From Sphaerochaeta sp. (lineage in GTDB: Bacteria > Spirochaetota > Spirochaetia > Sphaerochaetales > Sphaerochaetaceae), in the NCBI GenBank assembly GCA_003456855.1, contig DMOO01000176.1, positions 1 through 6,159 on the forward strand: a stretch of 6,159 nt of DNA, in the 5' to 3' direction. Both the position numbers and the translations under genes were made by a program. The notes under the pieces were generated by a model. It did no database searches, was not told the origin of the DNA, and was given only the letters and a program-made list of their open reading frames with translations. The first letter of the stretch is position 1, and every line of letters starts with the position of its first letter. Positions 1-5,658 of this stretch are shown one piece after another.

Positions 1-485
1 GCCATGTCAAAAGACTGGACGCTACATGAAGGCTCTGCAAGGAACATGTACGGGTACACTGCACCGGTGTCCGGGTTGGTTGTACAGACCTCATCCATGA
101 AGTGTCCGACGATTGGGATCTTGTCCTCTGCAGACAGGTCGACCCATGCAGATGCAGGGTTAGAGAGAGCAGGTCCGATGATGGCGCAGACGCCGATTTC
201 ATCGACCAGCTTGTGATAGGCATTCAATCCCTCAGTGATATCGTTCTTGCAGTCCTGAGTGTAGAGCTCAATCTGTCTGCCGTTGATACCGCCAGCCTCA
301 TTGACCTTCTTGATTGCATACTCGACGCCCCATGAATGAGGACGACCCATGTTCGATGCACCTCCAGTCAAATCCATGATGCTTCCGATCTTGATTGGTC
401 CATCATTCGACTTCTCCTCCGCACCTGAAGCGAAGAGAGAGAAAGCAAGAGCCAAAACCAAAACGCAGGTTAGTAGTTTTTTCAT
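1..485 (-). CDS. ABC transporter substrate-binding protein, branched-chain amino acid/amide type (5' part, runs off window)
   Basis: The ATG at 485-483 opens 161 codons that run off the window's left edge, so only the N-terminal part is visible. Residues 1-21 are a Sec signal peptide: a KK charge, a hydrophobic core, then a likely signal peptidase I site after ASG (residues 19-21). Cys7 is too early for a lipobox. The mature part begins with the Peripla_BP_6 (type I periplasmic binding fold) pattern: IKIGSIMDLTG, then WGVEYAIKKVNEAGGINGR, IIGPALSNPA and KIPIVG. Families with this pattern bind branched-chain amino acids, amides or urea and deliver them to LivHMGF-type permeases, which may lie just beyond the edge. 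A Shine-Dalgarno AGGAG at 494-498, eight bases upstream, supports the start. It lies 35 bases after the lyase gene with no terminator between, so it is probably the fifth gene of the operon and supplies its substrate. The family is secure; the ligand is unknown. Confidence 0.93.
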   Translation of the reverse strand, partial: MKKLLTCVLVLALAFSLFASGAEEKSNDGPIKIGSIMDLTGGASNMGRPHSWGVEYAIKKVNEAGGINGRQIELYTQDCKNDITEGLNAYHKLVDEIGVCAIIGPALSNPASAWVDLSAEDKIPIVGHFMDEVCTTNPDTGAVYPYMFLAEPSCSVQSFDM

Positions 486-520
486 GACCTTTTCTCCTTT
501 TTTCTAAGGCGAAGCATACG

Positions 521-1579
521 CTAAGCCTGTTTGATCCATTCTTCAATGTTCTCTGCGATGAAGGTGTCATCTATCAGATGAGGGTAACTGGAGATGACCC
601 TTGTTATCTCCTCTGCCTGACCATCTGAAAGCCTCTCCCTGTCATCCAGACACTTGATATTCTTCATGAGACCCTGTCTCCTCAGAACCTCGTGCATGCC
701 GGAAATGCTTCCGGCGAATCCGTTGTATGGGTCGAAGATAGCCCTGTTCATGTCGGTAACCTGTGGTCCGAGAGCAATCAACTCAGACCAGTCACCAGTT
801 CTCCTGGCCTCCTTTATCTTGTCCAGTATCATGACAGCGCATCTGGTCCAGTTGCACCAATGCCCCAGCAGACCGCCCTCGAATCTCTTTGTCACATAGC
901 TGTCACCCTTTTTGATCCTGTACTCCTGCATGAAGTCCGAAATGATGTTGTCATCGTTCCCCGTGTACAGGGTTATCTCGTCGCAGCGGCTGCTCTCGGC
1001 GACGGCCCTCACGACATCAAACGTCGAATATCTGTTGAAGGATGCACATTTGATTCCGATGACATTCTCCGTCTCCGCGACACGGAGCCAGTAGTCGTAG
1101 GAGAGCTGTCTTCCTCCGCAGGCAAGCTGAAGATAGAAGCCTATGACAGGGATCTCTGCCGCCACTGCCTTGGTTCTATCCACAAGGTAGTCCTCTGTCC
1201 TGTCCGCCATTCCACCTGGTGAAAGCAGAACGGCATCGAAGCCATGCTTTCTGGCAATCCTTGCCTCGGTGACAGCCTGTTCGGTCGGGCCGCAGACCCC
1301 ACAGACCTTCACTATGGTCTTGCCGGTCCTGGCCTCGAATCTGTCGACCTCATCGCTTACGATTGAAATCACCGGCTCGAAGAGGCCGTAATCCCTCATG
1401 ACGAACTGTGTGGTGTGCACTGCCGTAGCTATTCCGAGCGATCCTGCATTGAGATAGTATCGCATGAGCAAACGCTCCGTAGCCTCATCAATGCTTCTGT
1501 CATCATTGATGGCAAGTGGTGTTGCAGGCATCACGACCCCACTTCTGAAAACTTCCAAGGCTTTTTCATGATTATGCAT
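521..1579 (-). CDS. Dihydrodipicolinate synthase (DapA)-superfamily aldolase/lyase, non-canonical subgroup
   Basis: This 352-residue protein has the layout of the class I, Schiff-base TIM-barrel lyases (DapA/NanA superfamily). Visible landmarks are VMPATPLAINDDRSID near residues 16-31, Tyr149 in GFYLQ (the position of the DHDPS catalytic Tyr), Arg157 in GGRQ, Lys177 in GIKCAS (the Schiff-base Lys), and TGNDD at 206-210. It is longer than DapA (about 290-300). The DapA loop GTTGE, which shapes keto-acid binding, is replaced by AVHTTQF (53-59), so lysine biosynthesis is unlikely. A retro-aldol or dehydratase step in catabolism fits better, which is inference. The start ATG shares its A with the TGA stop of the SDR-like gene (TGATG), and GGAG at 1586-1589 is six bases upstream, so translation is probably coupled. 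The binding-protein gene follows after 35 bases. Family confidence is high; reaction and substrate are unknown. Confidence 0.9.
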   Translation of the reverse strand: MHNHEKALEVFRSGVVMPATPLAINDDRSIDEATERLLMRYYLNAGSLGIATAVHTTQFVMRDYGLFEPVISIVSDEVDRFEARTGKTIVKVCGVCGPTEQAVTEARIARKHGFDAVLLSPGGMADRTEDYLVDRTKAVAAEIPVIGFYLQLACGGRQLSYDYWLRVAETENVIGIKCASFNRYSTFDVVRAVAESSRCDEITLYTGNDDNIISDFMQEYRIKKGDSYVTKRFEGGLLGHWCNWTRCAVMILDKIKEARRTGDWSELIALGPQVTDMNRAIFDPYNGFAGSISGMHEVLRRQGLMKNIKCLDDRERLSDGQAEEITRVISSYPHLIDDTFIAENIEEWIKQA

Positions 1580-2607
1580 CAGTAACTCCCCTTCCTTTCT
1601 TCAAAATGAGTTGGTTTGTTGATGTATTCACCACCATCCAGAATCCACTGGGCTTGGTATTCTATCATCATGTCTATGGTCACTCTGGGATAGCCCATGA
1701 GCTTGTGGCATTCGCCACAGTTCTCAAGATAGGCGTTGGAGCATGGCTCACCTTCGAAGGTGACCTCCTTCCCCAGGAGTCTGGCCAGTTTGAGTGCTGT
1801 TGACTTGACACCATTGATCTCCGGCCCTGACACATTAAGTCTCTTGGGTGGATTCTCCACAAGAAGCAGGGATCTGAGGGCATACTCGTTGGCATCGCCC
1901 TGCCAGATGCAGTTGAAGCAGGAGTTCGCGACCGAGAGAGACTTTCCATCCACTATCTTCTTTGCAATGTCCGCAAGGACTCCGTACTCAAGGGCTATTG
2001 CGTAGTCAAGTCTGAAGATCAGAGATTTCGTTCCATACTTCTTTGCGTAGTAGTCGAACATCCTCTCCCTTGCAAGCACAGACTGGGTGTATTCACCTAT
2101 AGGTCGGACCTTGTCGGTCTCAAGTGAGCCTCCGGAGCTTGCCTCTGGAAGGTCATAGACGTTTCCGGAAGAGAACACGACGAAATTCGAGCCTTGGAAC
2201 CTTTCAAGCACAAGCACCGGAACAGCGGCGTTCATGCCCCATGTGAGGGCTTCGCCTCCATCTGTGCCGAACTTGCGTCCAACCATGAAGACTATGTTCT
2301 TCACCTCGGGGAGCTTCGCGATCTCATCTGCCTTCTCCAGATCACAGCTAATGACCTGGACTCCGCTCTCCTCAAGCTCCTTTCTCACGGTGGCGTCCGA
2401 GAACCTCGACACAGCATACACCTTGTGCTTGATTTCACCCTTTCTGAAGGCATTCGCAGCAAGGATGCTCATCGTAGGACCCATCTTCCCGCCGGCTCCA
2501 AGTATCATGATGTCGCCGTCCAGCCTTTTCATATCCTCCACAAGCCTGTCTGAAGGCTCGCAGAGAATCTCATGCAATCTCTGTTTTGTCCACTTCACTT
2601 CACCCAT
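1579..2607 (-). CDS. NAD(P)-dependent epimerase/dehydratase-like protein (extended SDR) lacking the catalytic Lys
   Basis: Read from ATG 2607 this is 342 residues. A Rossmann start, DIMILGAGGKMG with GxxGxxG at 37-43, indicates NAD(P) binding. FVVFSSGNVYDLP (about 143-154) fits the SDR beta strand that carries the catalytic Ser. GEYTQSVLARER follows, where Tyr173 sits at the SDR tyrosine, but position i+4 is Val177 instead of the usual Lys. LIFRLDYA and RLNVSGPE match the C-terminal half of extended SDRs. Cysteines cluster near CSNAYLENCGEC (about 289-300). The protein may be an epimerase or dehydrogenase with altered chemistry; the product cannot be named. Start choice: an in-frame ATG at 2625 (six residues longer, 26-base overlap with the amidohydrolase gene) has no Shine-Dalgarno, whereas ATG 2607 has AAGG at 2613-2616 with a five-base gap and overlaps by eight bases. 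It is the third gene of the operon and is joined to the lyase gene by TGATG. Confidence 0.88.
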   Translation of the reverse strand: MGEVKWTKQRLHEILCEPSDRLVEDMKRLDGDIMILGAGGKMGPTMSILAANAFRKGEIKHKVYAVSRFSDATVRKELEESGVQVISCDLEKADEIAKLPEVKNIVFMVGRKFGTDGGEALTWGMNAAVPVLVLERFQGSNFVVFSSGNVYDLPEASSGGSLETDKVRPIGEYTQSVLARERMFDYYAKKYGTKSLIFRLDYAIALEYGVLADIAKKIVDGKSLSVANSCFNCIWQGDANEYALRSLLLVENPPKRLNVSGPEINGVKSTALKLARLLGKEVTFEGEPCSNAYLENCGECHKLMGYPRVTIDMMIEYQAQWILDGGEYINKPTHFEERKGSY

Positions 2608-3889
2608 TTCTACCTTTTTCTCCATCCATGTAATCGAAATACTCTGGATCCGAGAGAAGCCTCTTGTGGCTTCTCACAATATCCAAACCGACCTTTGCAT
2701 TATCAGAAAGAACAATGTAGGCGAACTCCGCCAGTATCGATCCTCCAATCAGACAGCTCCTTCTCACATCAATACAACGGAAATCGGACCCGTGCTGCTC
2801 TCCTGTGAAACCGCCCAGAGTTGCCTGGAGAGCCGGCATGAGATGGCACAGGTCCCCTATGTCGGTAGAGCCTACCATGTCCACCCCGTAATGTATGCTT
2901 TCCTTTCCTATGACCCTCTCCCCTGCAAGGGCAAAGGCATCCGACAGCCTCTCGTCCTGCTTCAGTGGAAGATAACCCGGAATTGTCTCCAGCTCGCATC
3001 CACAGTCCATCATCTTCGCTGCTGCCTCAGCACAGCGATCAACAATCTTGCACCCATATTCAATGGCCTCTGTGCTTCTGCCCCTTACATAGGTCTCTAT
3101 ACGAACGTCATCAGGAACAGAGTTGACCACGTCCCCACCCTTTGTGATTATCGGATGAATTCTGATGCTGTCCTCATCCCTAAAGGTCTCCCTGTTTGCA
3201 TTGACGCCGGAAAGGAACAGATTCGCGGCCTGAAGAGCGTTCCTTCCATCGAAAGGAGCAGCTCCATGAGCGCTCTTTCCGATGAATCGGATGTTCTTGG
3301 CAATGAAGCCCAGGGAACCACCTTTCAGATACATCTCATAGCCAGGCGTGTTCGGGTGGGCATGTATCAGCACCACCATATCGATGTCATTGAATACACC
3401 CAGTCTATAGAGCTCCGGCTTTCCGGAGAGGTATCTGATCTTCCCTTCTCTTCTCAGATTCAGGCGGTATTCGATCTCAAGAAACTCTTCTGCAGGGACG
3501 GCCAGCAGCACCACCTTGCCACAGAGCTGATCCTTGAAGCCAAGAATGGCTGAGGCTGCGGCGAAGACCTGTGCACTCTGGATGTTGTGTCCGCAGGCAT
3601 GGGCGGCCCCTGTCCCCTTGTCTGCCATTGGATTCAAGGGGCTGAGGACGGCATCCAGCTCTGACATCAGACAGAGGGTCGGCCCATCCTTGGCACCCTC
3701 TATGGTGCATCTGATACCTGTTCCTGCAAACGGACCTTCCACTTTCAGTCCCAGGTCTTCCCAGTAACGTCTTAGGATCGCAGAGCTCTTGAACTCCCTG
3801 TATCCGAGCTCAGGGTTTGCCTGGAGCTCAAGGGCAAGGGATACGGCCTTGTCTATGTTCCTGGACACTTCATCTTTGATATCAAGCAC
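2600..3889 (-). CDS. M20-family metal-dependent amidohydrolase (AbgB/M20D-like)
   Basis: This 429-residue, apparently cytoplasmic protein (no signal peptide) carries the M20 amidohydrolase pattern in order: NPELGYREF (25-33), ELDA (77-80), HACGHN (97-102, metal ligands Cys99 and His101), PAEE (132-135, catalytic/metal Glu), HAHP (176-179), the dimerisation-domain motif KSAHGAAPFDGRNAL (205-219) and GEQHG with the last metal His at 366. All metal ligands are present, so it should be active. Relatives cleave amide bonds of N-acyl amino acids, p-aminobenzoyl-glutamate or peptides. A stretch after PAEE (EYRLNLRREGKI...GKPEL, about 140-159) is, from memory, typical of one AbgB-like subgroup. Start: GTG 3889, because AGGAGG (3895-3900) stands five bases upstream; the ATG at 3891 is out of frame. 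It overlaps the TetR gene by eight bases and the SDR-like gene by eight. It probably performs the first hydrolysis of the imported compound; the substrate is unknown. Confidence 0.95.
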   Translation of the reverse strand: MLDIKDEVSRNIDKAVSLALELQANPELGYREFKSSAILRRYWEDLGLKVEGPFAGTGIRCTIEGAKDGPTLCLMSELDAVLSPLNPMADKGTGAAHACGHNIQSAQVFAAASAILGFKDQLCGKVVLLAVPAEEFLEIEYRLNLRREGKIRYLSGKPELYRLGVFNDIDMVVLIHAHPNTPGYEMYLKGGSLGFIAKNIRFIGKSAHGAAPFDGRNALQAANLFLSGVNANRETFRDEDSIRIHPIITKGGDVVNSVPDDVRIETYVRGRSTEAIEYGCKIVDRCAEAAAKMMDCGCELETIPGYLPLKQDERLSDAFALAGERVIGKESIHYGVDMVGSTDIGDLCHLMPALQATLGGFTGEQHGSDFRCIDVRRSCLIGGSILAEFAYIVLSDNAKVGLDIVRSHKRLLSDPEYFDYMDGEKGRNG

Positions 3890-4508
3890 ATCCGCCTCCT
3901 GACACGTAGGCCATGATCATGTTCACAACAGAGTCTATCCTCTCCTTGAGAATGAGGTCCTCCATCATGTCATCTCCCAGGAATCCCATCATGGTCGCGC
4001 TGTTTGAGAAATAGTTGAAGCCACATCCGTAGATTGTGAGCAGAATCTGTTTTGCGTTGACCTCTGTGGGGACATCGAACTCTTTCCTCGCATCATCAAG
4101 AAGGTGCTCAAGTCCTTCGAGGATCACGGATTTCGTGTTTCCCAGGTTCTTCTTCCTGTAGTACTTGGCGTTGTTGAGGTTCTCCCACATCAGCATGCGG
4201 ACATAGGTCGGGTTCTCCTTCAGGAAAAGGAAATCAAGCTCAACGAATCTGCGCATCTTGGATTTGAAGTCAAGCCCCTCCACGGAGATCAGCTGCCGCT
4301 CCAGCTTTGAGAACCTTTCATATACGATTGAGAATATGGTCTCGTAGAGCTCTTCCTTGCTTCCGAAATACTTGTAGATCAATGCTTTGTTGACCCCGGC
4401 CTTGCTGGCTATCTCATCGACCCGAGAACCATAGAACCCCTTCTCCGAAAACTCAATCTCGGCGATTTCGAGGATCTTGTTCCTTGTGATCTCGGCTCTA
4501 CGCTGCAA
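3882..4508 (-). CDS. TetR-family transcriptional regulator (probable operon autorepressor)
   Basis: Read from TTG 4508 this is 208 residues. The N-terminal 55 or so match the TetR DNA-binding domain: TRNKILEIAEIEFSEKGFYG, then VDEIASKAGVNKALIYKYFGSKEELYETIF with the recognition helix around NKALIYKYF. The remaining roughly 150 residues form an all-helical, ligand-binding and dimerisation part of normal length, with aromatic and Met-rich stretches (LMWENLNNAKYYRKK, GCGFNYF, ATMMGF). Start: no ATG is available near the N-terminus. TTG 4508 has GGAGG at 4514-4518 with a five-base gap; the alternative TTG 4520, four residues longer, has no ribosome site. It is the first gene after a consensus promoter with an inverted repeat over the transcription start, and its 3' end overlaps the amidohydrolase gene by eight bases. 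It probably represses its own operon until a substrate or intermediate binds, which is inference from layout. Confidence 0.93.
   Translation of the reverse strand: MQRRAEITRNKILEIAEIEFSEKGFYGSRVDEIASKAGVNKALIYKYFGSKEELYETIFSIVYERFSKLERQLISVEGLDFKSKMRRFVELDFLFLKENPTYVRMLMWENLNNAKYYRKKNLGNTKSVILEGLEHLLDDARKEFDVPTEVNAKQILLTIYGCGFNYFSNSATMMGFLGDDMMEDLILKERIDSVVNMIMAYVSGGGCA
3895..3900 (-). promoter_or_regulatory. Ribosome binding site AGGAGG fixing the GTG start of the amidohydrolase
   Basis: A full AGGAGG on the minus strand is followed by CGGAT and then GTG at 3889. It lies inside the last codons of the TetR gene, so the two genes are translationally linked. A nearby ATG at 3891-3889 is in another frame, reads a different peptide and is only three bases from this site, so GTG is the start. 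Confidence 0.85.
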
Positions 4509-4513
4509 GAACT

Positions 4514-4518
4514 CCTCC
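4514..4518 (-). promoter_or_regulatory. Ribosome binding site GGAGG deciding the TTG start of the TetR gene
   Basis: GGAGG on the minus strand is followed by AGTTC and TTG at 4508. The five-base gap equals that used at the next two genes of the operon. The site lies within the first codons of the longer TTG 4520 reading, which argues for the shorter protein. Confidence 0.7.
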
Positions 4519-4519
4519 A

Positions 4520-4543
4520 AAAAGTAACCATTTAGTTACTTTT
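4520..4543 (-). promoter_or_regulatory. Probable TetR operator: 9-base perfect inverted repeat
   Basis: AAAAGTAAC (4520-4528) and GTTACTTTT (4535-4543) are exact reverse complements, separated by six bases (CATTTA). The repeat spans the predicted transcription start (about 4539) and the untranslated leader of the TetR gene. Its size and place are typical of an autoregulating TetR-family operator, where a bound dimer would block the promoter. I see no second copy in the window, so the identity rests on position and symmetry. Confidence 0.8.
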
Positions 4544-4545
4544 AT

Positions 4546-4574
4546 ATTATAAATCTGCCTAATTCCACTGTCAA
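4546..4574 (-). promoter_or_regulatory. Consensus sigma-70 promoter of the TetR-led operon
   Basis: On the minus strand, TTGACA (-35, 4574-4569) and TATAAT (-10, 4551-4546) are separated by exactly 17 bases. Both hexamers match the housekeeping sigma consensus completely. A run of nine A (4583-4575) lies directly before the -35 and could act as an UP element. Transcription should start at a purine near 4539, inside the inverted repeat, giving a leader of about 30 bases to TTG 4508. The promoter should be strong unless repressed. Confidence 0.9.
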
Positions 4575-4600
4575 TTTTTTTTTGCATAATCAAGTCTAAA

Positions 4601-4873
4601 TCAGGCAATGAAAGATTTGAGGTGTCTATCGATGCAGATGGAAACCTTATTACCGACTGGGATCTTCTTGTAAAGCTAAAAGAATGCAGAGATTCCATCG
4701 CATTCCGGGATGGAATCCCCAAATACGCAATTGCAAAAAGCAACGTCTTATCTATTCTGGCAACTTACAAACCCAAGAATGAAAATGAAGCTTCACAACT
4801 CAAAGGAATTACATTAAATTTTGCACTTCGATACGGAAAGGAATTCTTTCATAATATAAATAGCAACAACTGA
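4601..4873 (+). pseudogene. HRDC-domain remnant, C-terminal piece of a RecQ/UvrD-type helicase or similar protein
   Basis: This is the only plausible coding piece on the plus strand. From about 4650 to 4860 it matches the HRDC nucleic-acid-binding domain found at the C-terminus of RecQ and some UvrD-like helicases: LLVKLKECRDSIA, GIPKYAI, NVLSILATYKP, a short turn with LKGI, then LRYGKEFFHNI and a TGA at 4871-4873. The frame is open back to 4553 with protein-like sequence (GNERFEVSIDADGN) before the first possible start (GTG 4622), which has no ribosome site. Further back the frame turns into the T-run and operon promoter of the other strand. No helicase, ATP-binding or exonuclease motif is present. 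The likeliest reading is the surviving 3' end of a gene cut off when the operon was joined here. A free-standing 83-residue HRDC protein from GTG 4622 is possible but less likely. Confidence 0.65.
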
Positions 4874-4905
4874 AAAAAGCCCCGGGAGGAAATGAAGACC
4901 GGGGC
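4873..4905 (-). terminator. Rho-independent terminator of the small gene at 4934-5215
   Basis: GCCCCGG (4879-4885) and CCGGGGC (4899-4905) pair exactly as a seven-base GC stem with a 13-base loop. On the minus strand the stem is followed at once by six T (4878-4873), the classic intrinsic terminator. On the plus strand no T-run follows, so it ends only minus-strand transcription. It lies 28 bases after the stop of the small gene and abuts the stop codon of the HRDC remnant. Confidence 0.88.
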
Positions 4906-4933
4906 AGCAGACGCATTCAGCCTTATACAATCC

Positions 4934-5215
4934 TCATTTCTGCTGGTAATAGACGGTCTTGTCGTTGATGTCCTTGATTGTCATGTACATGACCTCGTTC
5001 TTCTCTGAGAACTTGACATGCCACTCCTCATCATTGGCAAGCCGGATGATCCCCTCATCGCTCTCCAGGATGATCTGCGCCGTATCGAATATGGTGTTCT
5101 CATCAGCCATGAAGAATATGAGGGTAAGCCCAGTGTCCTTGTCCAGAGTCGTCTTTGCATCACAAACAAGAAGAACCATAGGCTTCAGATTATATGATTT
5201 ACCTTCTTTCTTCAT
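4934..5215 (-). CDS. Small acidic hypothetical protein
   Basis: I do not recognise this 93-residue protein. It has no signal peptide or membrane segment. Its pattern of hydrophobic strands and acidic turns (LTLIFFMADEN, IIRLANDEEWHVKF, VMYMTIKDINDKTVYY) suggests a small beta-rich cytoplasmic protein. The reading is supported by an intrinsic terminator directly downstream. Start is uncertain: ATG 5215 has AGGTGA about ten bases upstream, a weakish ribosome site. The frame stays open back to TTG 5299 (28 residues more), but that TTG follows directly on a TGA, has no ribosome site, and its first codons overlap one arm of the inverted repeat at 5284-5359. The gene may itself be a remnant whose original N-terminus is lost. 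No clear promoter was found before it. Confidence 0.55.
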   Translation of the reverse strand: MKKEGKSYNLKPMVLLVCDAKTTLDKDTGLTLIFFMADENTIFDTAQIILESDEGIIRLANDEEWHVKFSEKNEVMYMTIKDINDKTVYYQQK

Positions 5216-5283
5216 GTCCGTCTTTCTCACCTGAGGACGTATGAAGAGCAGGACAGCAGATGGAACGGAGTGCCTGACCAAAC

Positions 5284-5359
5284 ATAAGGGCACAGTCAAT
5301 CAGGATACATGCATCTTCCCGCCTCTGTGGTTAAGTTCTACATGTATTCCTGCCCTTAT
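5284..5359. repeat. Imperfect long inverted repeat
   Basis: The right arm (5341-5359, CATGTATTCC then TGCCCTTAT) has its reverse complement on the left as ATAAGGG (5284-5290) and CAGGATACATG (5301-5311). The left arm is interrupted by ten extra bases (5291-5300) and lacks one A. The arms enclose a 29-base centre (5312-5340). It lies between two minus-strand reading frames of different base composition and has no T-run, so it is not an obvious terminator. It could be a decayed mobile-element end, a repeat of the small REP/MITE kind, or a structured RNA leader of the gene at 4934-5215. Confidence 0.6.
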
Positions 5360-5365
5360 ACGTAA

Positions 5366-5644
5366 TCAGACTTTCGGAGATAATAGATTATGAATTGCAC
5401 TATTAAGATCTCCAATAATAAAGGCTTTGGCTTCTGATGGTCTACAGTCTTGATCGTTAAGATACTTATTATACTTTATATTCAATCTGCGATAATTCTG
5501 TTCTATTCTCTGATCGATATCTGCTGCTGTTGACGCTCCAAAATCATTATTTCTTAATTCTGATACAGCTTTACTTTCACGTACATCCAATGTTCCATTA
5601 TATCTAAAAGAACTACGGATTTCATTAATTCGCCTATTGAGCAT
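5366..5644 (-). CDS. Hypothetical 92-residue protein, AT-rich
   Basis: I do not recognise this family. The reading runs from ATG 5644 to TGA 5366, with a TGA only two codons before the ATG, so it cannot extend upstream. The protein is charged and probably mostly helical (MLNRRINEIRSSFRYNG, IDQRIEQNYRRLNIKYNKYL, FIIGDLNSAIHNLL), with no signal peptide or membrane segment. It starts 14 bases after the stop of the DUF4143 gene, with no clear ribosome site (the bases before ATG read AAGTTGATAT), so it may depend on read-through of the upstream gene or be non-functional. Its AT-rich base composition matches the DUF4143 gene and differs from the operon, so the two probably arrived together. It could be the C-terminal piece of a larger gene. 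Confidence 0.45.
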   Translation of the reverse strand: MLNRRINEIRSSFRYNGTLDVRESKAVSELRNNDFGASTAADIDQRIEQNYRRLNIKYNKYLNDQDCRPSEAKAFIIGDLNSAIHNLLSPKV

Positions 5645-5658
5645 ATATCAACTTAGCA

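Noticed and set aside
692..1222. 176-codon open frame on the plus strand
   Set aside because: Antisense shadow of the DapA-like gene; no domain and no ribosome site that stands out.
521..1579. Lysine-biosynthesis DapA
   Set aside because: The GTTGE and YNVPSRT motifs of true DHDPS are absent, the protein is about 50 residues too long, and the neighbours are catabolic and transport genes.
1680..1949. Second minus-strand frame inside the SDR-like gene
   Set aside because: Out of frame with clear extended-SDR sequence; arginine- and serine-rich composition typical of a shadow reading.
2234..3553. 439-codon open frame on the plus strand
   Set aside because: It is antisense to the M20 gene and the SDR-like gene and crosses their junction, has no recognisable domain, and the minus-strand frames there carry complete family motifs with good ribosome sites.
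3889..3891. ATG at 3891 as amidohydrolase start
   Set aside because: It is in a different frame from the M20 protein and only three bases from AGGAGG; the GTG at 3889 is in frame with ideal spacing.
4608..4673. Short plus-strand ORF from ATG 4608
   Set aside because: About 21 codons, out of frame with the HRDC sequence, no ribosome site.
4879..4905. Hairpin as terminator of the plus-strand HRDC piece
   Set aside because: On the plus strand no T-run follows the stem; the T-run exists only on the minus strand.
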